64,000 nt of DNA. Origin: Glandiceps talaboti (lineage: Eukaryota > Hemichordata > Enteropneusta > Spengelidae). The stretch is taken from assembly GCF_964340395.1 (NCBI RefSeq), contig NC_135562.1, positions 7,266,134 through 7,330,133 of the forward strand. The letters run 5' to 3'. The position numbers and the translations under genes are program-made. Below the pieces are notes generated by a model that was given only the letters and a program-made list of their open reading frames with translations, did not search any database and was not told the DNA's origin. How positions within the stretch are numbered: position 1 is the stretch's first letter; each line of letters starts with the position of its first letter. This document shows, piece by piece, positions 55,180 through 64,000 of this stretch.

Positions 55180-56611
55180 GCTATTCGACGTTCGCTCTTT
55201 TATCAATTTCGACTGTCTTCGATGCCTTATCTGTTTCCAGTCGCCTATTTACGTAGCAGCCAGCACAATTTGATCGACAGCGGACCAGTGGACACTTGTT
55301 TGTGCCATTCCGGGGTACTAAATATTGGCAAACATAAATTCGCGTACACGACCTGAGAACACCATGTTGTATCCCCCTGTTCAACTTTAACCTCTGCACA
55401 AGTAACGTAAACTACGAGATTTCAAGAGACTTGACAGTCCATCACATCATATCCCCACATAACCTGGTCTGTGTCTTGTAATTCAAACTGTGGCTTCAAG
55501 GTAAGGTAAATTACAATTACAATTTCACGGAAGTGTTTGCTGTATTTCTCCTTTGTCATGCGTGACTTATTTTCAGATTTGTCATTCGTTTTGCATAAAT
55601 CTTGCACGCGAACAATATTGAATGAATGGAGCTAGCCTTCTGATGATAATGATCTGGGAATGAAACAACGTTGTGTATTATGCCGACTGATGACTTCTCA
55701 GCGAGCACGTTTACAAATTACATATCCGTGTCAGAACTGGGAAGTGCGAGTCGAGCATTATTAGGAAATCATTACCTTATTCTTATCTACAGATAGCGAA
55801 AAGTAGTTACGTTCGTATCAGATATTAATGAACGATCGATGTATAAGGCCAACATCAACCGGGTGTGTAGCAATCAGAGATTGCGGACATCGACGGCGCT
55901 ATTGTCAAGGGCAACAGAGACGATGTACGTACGTGATGAGACGTGATTACAGCGTACGGTACATTGTGGTTGTCGATATTGTGTGAGTTTTACGCAAATG
56001 GGAATGCCCTTGTCCTGATAATGAGGTGTGAGGTGTGCTTTTCATCACCGTTATAGTACACAACAATCACATTCATACATATAACGGGTACATCAATCTC
56101 AGCTACCATACGCGACGTTTTATCGCCAACAGCTGGCAAATGAAAAAAAATGTGTAATTTGCAACCATCAACCATTGAATGAAGACATAAGCAGTGGCGA
56201 AGGAATTGCCCCCGGGCGAGATATGAGATGCATGAGCGGCTTTTGTTGAGCCTAGCCGTCAGTGTCAACACACGAACCCAACTCTGACGTGTTCTGTTTG
56301 AAACACACTACACCATGTCGGATAATACAACTCGTCTTGACATTTAGCTGTTATTATTAAAAGGGCACAAAATGTTCACGTATTCATGTTCCCTAACACA
56401 ATAAACAATATTATGCAAGGGTACAACAAGTCAAATAGTTTGTAAAGGTAAATAAATCTGAAGAAAAAATATGCTGACAATTTTAGTGATATATTTGAAG
56501 TTCTCTGTAGGCTGCAATAGGGATGTTCCTTCCTAGCTGCAATAATATTGTAGCGTTTGCTGTGATTTTGAGGGGCTTTTCTGCTGTTTTTTTGTGGTTT
56601 TTCTCATTCAG
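55180..56611. other. 5' flank of SLC66A3, CpG-richer, no gene seen
   Basis: Probable promoter region. CpG dinucleotides are visibly more frequent between about 55.1 and 56.3 kb than in the surroundings (for example near 55850-55960). The frame at 55990-56271 on the - strand has no recognisable family. A divergent + strand gene start cannot be excluded. Confidence 0.45.
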
Positions 56612-56927
56612 ATGTTTAACTGGAAGCAAATGCTACAATTCCTGTAAATAGACAGAAGCGATTCAGGTCTCAATTTCAAAGTTGGGTGAATTTTTCTGCT
56701 AAATTACACCGTACCTGCCAAAAAATCAAACATTTCCTAACTTGAACATTAATTACGAAGCCTTCAAGATGTAAGAAATGCTCAGAGGTACCCCAATCCT
56801 GTCAAAATTGGCAAAAAAAGCAACGTATGCAGCATTTTGAAATGGGTATCTCGGTCACGTTTTCAGCGTGATCTCGCTTATTTGTGTTTATGTTACAGGA
56901 ATTGTAGCGCTTGCTTCCAGTTAAACA
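56612..56927. mobile_element. 316-bp foldback element, TTTAACTGGAAGCAA ends
   Basis: Left ATGTTTAACTGGAAGCAAAT then GCTACAATTCCTGTAA; right, reversed, ATGTTTAACTGGAAGCAAGC then GCTACAATTCCTGTAA. Arms of about 36 bases with two mismatches. An additional related TTGTAGCGTTTGCTGTG precedes it. Confidence 0.88.
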
Positions 56928-57590
56928 TTGGAACGACAAAAAGCATAAAATCAGCAGAAGAGTCTGAGGGAATTGCCTGACTTGTAATTGACAAAGTGAC
57001 ATCATATTTGTTGACAAGTTGTTGTTTGAATGACAATAAAGGTCTAAAACAACCATAACCTTAATACTTTTTATTGAGGGCAAACTTTATATAAATTGTA
57101 CCATAAAACCTTTGAGCAAAACAGGAATAGTTGTCAACAACTGTCTGTATTTTTGCTGGTACAGAAAGAAACATGGTTGAGCTCCATCCATATGACAATG
57201 AATGTGACATCATTTCCCTGGATGAGGTCAATGAAATATATTTATCAATTTGACCTACATGTCGTATATTGAAAAGGAACATTAAGTAGCCTAGTATTGT
57301 GTGATATATGTGTAACCATTGTATAATATGACAAGAAAACACTAGAAAACATGACTTCTGTCCAGGGACCGTTATTTTTACCTACTTATTCCAGGTAAAC
57401 AGAAACTGAAATGTACTGAATTAAGTCTCACAAATGTGACCCCCTATCTTGGCTGGCATTGACAAAGTATTCACCTCATCCACAAATTTCTGCAAGGATG
57501 ATATGTGTAAATGACCGCTGAAGGCCAAGTTTTCAATCCCATGTTCTCACATTAGTGTCATGTGATCAGAGACATCATAACCCTGATTAC

Positions 57591-58000
57591 TTAGACCTAG
57601 AAAGAAAAAAATTGTTTGGTTCAGGTTACCTGACCCACACCTAGTTTTTCATGCCAATCCTAAACTTTTTTTTTACATATTCAAGAAAAAAATAATAAAA
57701 TTGCGAAAATTGTGAAGTTTCGCAAGAAATAGTAGATGCGAAAACTGATAATGTGATATTAGCTTAAAAAGACAATATAAAGATGTTCTTCTAAACTGCA
57801 ATGGTTGTACATCTGATGAGAAGAAGCCAAAAATACAGAGACCATATGGAAAACAAGTGAACTAGACACTCGCATATGGAAAAACATATATATACAAATG
57901 TATATATAAAATACCCGGTAAAATAGAAAATCTGCCTACCCCACCTATTCTAAAATTGAGCGTAATCGGAACCACACAATATTTTTTTGTTAGGCCTTAA
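57591..58000. mobile_element. GGCCTAA/GTGTGGTTCC element, copy 4 (inverted)
   Basis: Reverse complement of the family: starts TTAGACCTAGAAAGAAAAAA, contains CCATATGGAAAACA and GACACTCGCATATG, and ends ACCACACAATATTTTTTTGT then TAGGCCTTA. Directly abuts the 89-bp minisatellite. Confidence 0.85.
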
Positions 58001-58002
58001 AA

Positions 58003-59035
58003 GGAGTACGAAAGATCATAACACTAGTGATTCAGGCCAAGGTTCTCATCTTAGTGTAATCTCATCAGTGGAGCTAAAAGGAGTACAAGAAATCATAACA
58101 CTAGTGAATACTGATTCATTCCAGGTTCTCACATTAGTTAGTATAATCTCATGAGTGGAGCCAAAAGGAGCACAAGAGATCATAACACGTTAGTGATTCA
58201 GGCCAAGGTTATCACATTAGTTAGTATAAAGTTATCTCATCAGTGGAGCTAAAAGGAGTACAAGAGATCATAACACGTTAGTGATTCAGTTCAATGTTCT
58301 CACATTAGTTAGTATAAAGTTATCTCATCAGTGGAGCTAAAAGGAGTACAAGAGATCATAACACGTTAGTAATTCAGTTCAATGTTATCACATTAGTTAG
58401 TATAAAGTTATCTCATCAGTGGAGCTAAAAGGAGTACAAGAGATCATAACACGTTAGTGATTCAGTTCAATGTTATCACATTAGTTAGTATAAAGTTATC
58501 TCATCAGTGGAGCTAAAAGGAGTACAAGAGATCATAACACGTTAGTGATTCAGTTCAATGTTATCACATTAGTTAGTATAAAGTTATCTCATCAGTGGAG
58601 CTAAAAGGAGTACAAGAGATCATAACACGTTAGTGATTCAGTTCAATGTTATCACATTAGTTAGTATAAAGTTATCTCATGAGTGGAGCCAAAAGGAGTA
58701 CAAGAGATCATAACACGTTAGTGATTCAGTTCAATGTTATCACATTAGTTAGTATAAAGTTATCTCATCAGTGGAGACAAAAGGAGTACAAGAGATCATA
58801 ACACTACTGATTCAGTCATAGTTTCTCACGTTAGTTAGTATTATCTCATCAGTGGAGCTAAAAGGAGTACGAAAGATCATAACACTAGTGATTCAGGCCA
58901 AGGTTCTCATCTTAGTGTAATCTCATCAATGGAGCTAAAAGGAGTACAAGAGATCAACACTGGTGAATAATGTTTCAGTCCTAGTTTCTCACATTAGTTA
59001 GTATTATCTCATGAGTGGAGCTAAAAGGAGTACAT
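58003..59035. repeat. 89-bp minisatellite
   Basis: About 12 units built on TCTCATCAGTGGAGCTAAAA, GGAGTACAAGAGATCATAAC, ACGTTAGTGATTCAG and TTCAATGTTATCACATTAGT. The central units (about 58190-58790) are almost identical; the flanking units lack the TTAGTATAAAGTTA part and are more diverged, so the array has grown from the middle. Confidence 0.95.
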
Positions 59036-59203
59036 AGGATTATTCTTTTGTTCAGAGGACCAACTTTTGTACAACTCTACCAGACAACTGTTTTTTACAC
59101 CTTGATTTTAATCCTAACCCAAAGTGGGCTGTATAAGTAGGGATTTCAAACCCAGATTCTCACATTTATATATAAATACTATCTTAATCACAGAGTCATA
59201 AAG

Positions 59204-59655
59204 ATTACGTTAGTCTGGTTCTAAACTGGTACAGTATTACGTATTAAAAACTTCATTACACTTTTCCAGTCTAGTCAAGACCATTATTCAAACACATATT
59301 TCTGTGTTCCCCCCACAACCGTGTTCATATAATCATGATGATGTCACCATGTCCCCACGTGATTTTAGTTTAAACAGACTGGAGGTGGAGTCCTGGTTGA
59401 ACATTTGCATATCGGTGCAGTCCTAGAAACTGCTGATACAGCTGTATCAAATGAATATTAATGAGTGATGACGACAGCCTGGATCAGTTTGTGATGGATT
59501 ACTACTGACATGCGCCCTTTGCGCTTCCCTCACTACAGGGGAGCACCACAATTTAACACCTTTCATAACGGTCTTGACTAGACTAGACTGGAGCAGTGTA
59601 ATGAAGTTTTTAATACGTAATACACTGTACCAGTTTAGAACTAGACTAAGATTAC
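59204..59655. mobile_element. 452-bp foldback element with 80-bp arms
   Basis: Left arm ATTACGTTAGTCTGGTTCTA, AACTGGTACAGTATTACGTA, then CTTCATTACACT and CCAGTCTAGTCAAGACC; right arm is its complement with few changes. The unique middle (about 280 bases) has no significant open frame. Confidence 0.92.
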
Positions 59656-61791
59656 ATAACATCATTCATTAGTTCTAGATCAACTTTTTCTCTTTTGCTG
59701 CCCGACAGCTATTTTGTCACATCTTAATTCCAAACTGGGCTTTTATATGGACACAGTGCTTGATTTCAATATTAAGGAACCGATATTGTCAATACTTAAA
59801 CTCAACTTTAATTTTCTGTCTGCTTGGCCATAGATTTGTAATCATACTTCTGACGTAAATCCAGATTTTATCGTATTCAGTAATCATTCTTTCAAAATTG
59901 AAACATGAAGCAGTATTTATAATTCAGGGATGTTGTAAAATACCTGTCAACGTTTAGAAGAAGTGTAATAAAAATGTTTGGTTAAGTGACTCTAAAGTCT
60001 TACTTTTCTGACTCAATGTTTTGTGAAATTATTTTGGTTGCAAAAGTTTTGGTACTAGACTAAAAGTTTTTGTGTATAAAAACAAGATGAGTTTACTGGT
60101 GTTATTCATATATATATATTTATATCTCCTATCTTTAACGAAGTAATTAATCAGTCGTTGGCTATTAAGTAGTCTTTATTTTGGTCGTCTCGGTTACCCA
60201 GATTCTACGAGACCATGCAGACAAGAGTCTGGGGGAAACATAATCCCAAAGTGACTGCACCAGATTGCTCTACCAGAGCATTGCATTCTGGGGGATACTT
60301 CACATCCAACATTGCATGCTGATCAATTCAGGTCCCTTCACAATAGGCTTGCATGTCTCCAGCAACTGCTACATCTTAATTGCAAGGAACGGGCTTCGTA
60401 AGCCACTTTTTCATAACTTGAAGATATGTACTGCACTGACTGCCAGTTTTAGATGATGTACACAAATGGGTTGGATTAATATACCATTGGCAGAACAGGT
60501 TGGAACAGCAGAGACTTGTATTACATTTTATGGTTTGATAAGAACAGTTTTATGGACTCTTTATGTGTACATGAAATGTCAGGGGAACTTCTAATTTGTT
60601 TGTCAACATGAACTATTATGTAAAGTGGCCGTAAAACTGTTCTCATCAAATGATGAAATGTAATAAAAAAAGTTAAGACACTGTAGTCTCAACATGACTG
60701 CCAAGTGTTATTAATCCAATTCATTTGTTTACTTTCCCTGTTTGTAACAGGTTCCATTTGTCAATGGTCTGGTGTCAGCAGTTGTAATTGGTTGTCCAGA
60801 AATCTGTCAGAGTTATATAATACTTCAATCTAGCACAGATAATTACAAGTCTGTGATGATGAAAAAACATGGCGTTCTGTCTGGTGTGCTTTGATTACTT
60901 CTTGTGTCCATGTCAAGGGCTTACAGTGCCCTCATCTCATTAACGTGAGATCTCATCTATTTCCACTTGCATTACATTGAAAGGTGAATAATCTAGACTT
61001 ATAGACAAGGAACTGATCACTTCTATGACCTGTGTGACCACTTTCATGACCTCAGATCGACCCACATCCGGATGTTCCTGGGGGCACTTTTAGAAAAGTA
61101 TGCAATCTGAACAAGAGTTTAAAATCGTTTCAGTGTTTCACACTTTGGAAGTCAGAAAAAAATGTAAAGCTTTTAGATGAAAGTTTTGATCTTATTGAAG
61201 AGGTATTGCAGCAATTACTAGGAATACATCTGGACAGTTGGTGGCATGTTTTTAATTCAATGGAATTTTTTCAAAAATAACATTTGACATACTACACCAG
61301 GGTCACACAAAGGTCGTGTAAGTTGACTATTGATGAGTATCTACTTTGATATTGAATAGAAAAGATATTTTTTGTTTTTCTACTTAAAACACAGTTTATA
61401 TCAAGCACTCACTGTTAGAAATCACATCTTGCATCTAGCAAACACTTTGTTTTTTAAAATTAAATGCCCACAATTGATAAGATTCTCATATGACAGACCA
61501 CTATTATATCAATATGTTTAGGACTAACTTTTCCTATTAATCTACCAAATAATTTTCCTTCTTACCAAATTTATAATCCCTAGTAATGCAATATATCTCT
61601 TCAATGTTGGAATGTTAATCATTATACCATGCACCATCCAAAAATATGGAATTTATACCCAGGTTGTTCTTCTATGTCACAATAACACATGTCTACATCA
61701 CCGGTTCTGCTGTGTTTCGAAATATGAGTCAAAATGTTCAAAACTGCCATTACTTTCCCAGATTTTCTGTGATATTATTACTAGTGGTGGT
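59656..61791. other. Spacer with one small foldback, no gene seen
   Basis: No exon with convincing splice borders and no recognisable protein on either strand; the frames at 60265-60456 and 61612-61845 have no family signal. The foldback at 60519-60664 is the only clear structure. Confidence 0.5.
60519..60664. mobile_element. 146-bp foldback element
   Basis: Left TATTACATTTTATGGTTTGA then TAAGAACAGTTTTATGG; right, reversed, TATTACATTTCATCATTTGA then TGAGAACAGTTTTACGG. Arms of about 40 bases. Confidence 0.8.
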
Positions 61792-61957
61792 ATAATTATG
61801 TTATTCTCCAATATTTTACTTCATTCAGCCGGAAAATACTGGTGATCTAATGGTTTTGTCACAACACGTCTAGCGACGTGTAGTGACAAAGACCCCTTAG
61901 GTCGTTCATATTTTCCTTGGCTGAACGAAGAAAAATATTGAGAAATAACATAATATT
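61792..61957. mobile_element. Foldback element with ACACGTCTAGCGACGTGT centre
   Basis: Arms read ATTATGTTATTCTCCAATAT then TTCATTCAGCC on the left and, reversed, ATTATGTTATTTCTCAATAT then CTTCGTTCAGCC on the right. The arms meet through TTTGTCAC at the centre. Almost the whole element is palindromic. Confidence 0.87.
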
Positions 61958-63285
61958 ATGTGCTACTAACAAGGATAGTAGATGAGATAACCTCAATTAT
62001 CTTTTGATTATTCATATTTATCAGAAAATTTATAAAAAAATAACCATTAACATTAATATTAATATTAATATTTATATCAATATTATTATTATTCATAAGG
62101 AGCAGATATATATCTAATCATATAATTTGATATAACAAGATATATGCATCCTAAGATTATATTATAGAATAATTTTATCATGTAATGTAATATAAAATAG
62201 TAAGTATATTATATAAAACAATATTTGAAATATAGTATAGTGTGATAATAATATAATATATAGTATGAATTAATATATGATATACGATATATAGTATATA
62301 AATATATATTAGATAGTATATTATGATATTTTAATTTTGATGTGATGTGATGTAAGTGTATACTTTATATAAATCATATTTAACTACAATATTATGATTT
62401 GTATTTGGATAATCTGATACACATATTGTTTACGATTTTATATTCAATGTGTTGTTGTTTATTTTTACAAACATATAACGTGATAAACAAATAAATATTG
62501 ATCTTTGAATACTACTTTACCAGAAATGTTTGAATATATTCTATCTTTGAGCCTCAGTATTCAAGTCTTCATCATTTTAGTGCACAGTACTGATTGAAGT
62601 ATTTTGTAACTATATTAGCCTGGATACCAACATAGTTTCTAACTAAACCACGTCTAGTCAAAGTCCCTCAATCAGCACAAAAAGGTGTTCATCCAATCAG
62701 TGAACCCCAGCTGCTTTAGTGATGTAAACAGTATATAAGTAGCATCCTGAGCTGATGAATATATCATATTTGGACATTACATAACTGCCCCAATAAACAC
62801 CAACTTTAGGAGGGACTGTTATTGGTTAGAATTTTGTGATTGATTAACAAAGACATGATGTCAATGACTGTGTGGGTGGCTGTGGATGAATTGATTTTAA
62901 ATTGCATCTCATGCATCTCAGGACTTCTAGAATAATGACTAGACTGTCGAGTGTAGGTGTAAATTGATATGATATAGGAACTAGACTATAACGATACCAG
63001 TTGAATAGATATGTCTTCATTGTAATTGCATATCATATGAAGATATAATTCTGATTGCTTCTAAAAAATGCAAAATGTTCTGTTGATTAAAAAGAATAAG
63101 TTGATCTATTTAATAAGTAGGTAATAAAGAAGATATATATTAAATATAAATGATTTTGTAGTAAGTAGTCTGAAATATAATAAATACATAAATATCTAAG
63201 TTCAGAAATATTACCATTTTGTCGCTATCTTTTAAGAAATTCATAAAGTAAGGTTGCAATGACCTTATTGAGGCTGAGGAATCAT
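61958..63285. other. Very AT-rich spacer
   Basis: From about 62000 to 62540 the sequence is almost pure A/T with short ATTAAT and TATA runs. No gene, RNA or inverted repeat of note was seen. Confidence 0.5.
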
Positions 63286-64000
63286 GGGAAGATGTTTTGT
63301 GTTGTCTTGGGAAAACACTGTTATTTTGGGAAGACACCTTGTATTGTCTTGGGAAGACATTTTATGTTGTCTTGGAAGACACTTTGTATTGTCTTGGAAA
63401 GACACCTTGTATTGTCTTAGGAAGACATTTTATGTTTTCTTGGAAGACACTTTGTGTTGTCTTGGGAAGACACTTAGTGTTGTCTTGGGAAGACACCTTG
63501 TGTTGTCGTGGGAAGACACTTTGTGTTGTCGTGGGAAGACACTTTGGGTTAAGTATTGGGAAGACACTTTGTGTTGTCTTGGGAAGACAGTTTGGGTTAA
63601 GTATTGGGGAGACACTGTGTTGTCTTGGGAAGACAGTTTGGGTTAAGTATTGGGGAGACAGTTTGGGTTAAGTATTGGGGAGACACTTTGTGTTAGGTAT
63701 TTGGGAGACACTTTGTGTTGTCGTGGGAAGACACTGTGTTGTCGTGGGAAGACACTTTGGGTTAAGTATTGGCAAGACACTTTGTGTTGTCTTGGGAAGA
63801 CACTTTGGGTTAAGTATTGGGAAGACACTTTGTGTTGTCTTGTGAAGACACTTTGGGTTAAGTATTGGGGAGACAGTTTGGGTTAAGTATTGGGAGGACA
63901 CTTTGTGTTGTCTTGGGAAGACAGTTTGGGTTAAGTATTGGGAAGACACTTTGTGTTGTCTTGGGAAGACAGTTTGGGTTAAGTATTGGGGAGACACTTT
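63286..64000. repeat. GAAGACA-type minisatellite running off the window
   Basis: Two interleaved unit types: TTGGGAAGACACTTTGTGTTG (about 22-24 bases) and GGTTAAGTATTGGGAAGACA. The first third uses mainly the first type, the rest alternates both. Frames are open on both strands because units lack stops; I do not regard these as genes. The array continues beyond 64000. Confidence 0.95.

Noticed and set aside
55990-56271. 93-codon - strand frame upstream of SLC66A3
   Set aside because: No splice context, domain or repeat relation; length is within chance for this region.
63284-63997. Frames of 60-124 codons on both strands
   Set aside because: Minisatellite without stops in its units; symmetrical openness on both strands argues against coding.

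Overview
This window is a stretch of AT-rich genome from a metazoan, not a microbe. The genes are split by GT-AG introns, the proteins belong to animal families (regucalcin, SLC66A3/PQLC3), and the spacers are full of microsatellites, minisatellites and short inverted-repeat (MITE or foldback) elements. A marine invertebrate, perhaps a hemichordate or cephalochordate, would fit, but nothing here fixes the species.

Layout. (1) 1-13.9 kb: three intronless FkbM-type methyltransferase genes on the + strand (1634-2392, 6636-7400, 11633-12391). The last two lie in a nearly identical 2.65-kb direct duplication (6262-8920 and 11286-13909). The spacer between them holds a G-rich triplicated repeat. 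(2) 15.6-20.4 kb, - strand: a five-exon gene rebuilt here from splice signals. It encodes a 164-residue secreted protein with eight mature cysteines; I do not know a name for it. (3) 20.4-23.2 kb: several inverted-repeat elements. (4) 23242-25617, + strand: an intronless gene for a 791-residue multi-pass membrane protein with a signal peptide and glycosylated ectodomain, family not recognised. (5) 25.6-32.6 kb: no convincing gene, only repeats. (6) 32.6-37.6 kb, - strand: a complete regucalcin gene (five coding exons, 299 residues, all known metal and substrate residues kept), with a probable 5' UTR exon near 39.9 kb. (7) 40.9-42.3 kb, + strand: the last three exons of an unidentified gene with a possible KH-like segment. 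(8) 43.8-55.2 kb, - strand: a complete seven-exon SLC66A3 (PQLC3) orthologue, 213 residues, its introns loaded with foldback elements and a 59-bp minisatellite. (9) 55.2-64 kb: no gene seen; an 89-bp minisatellite, several foldback elements and a GAAGACA-type minisatellite running off the window end.

The genes do not form a pathway: this is an ordinary animal gene neighbourhood. No prokaryote-style defence or biosynthetic system is present. The most distinctive content is the unnamed secreted and membrane proteins, the fresh FkbM duplication, and the density and variety of non-autonomous inverted-repeat elements, including a nested insertion with a matching empty site.

Limits: all exon joins were made by hand from splice signals and protein similarity known to me. 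No database search was run. Residue positions of membrane segments are estimates.
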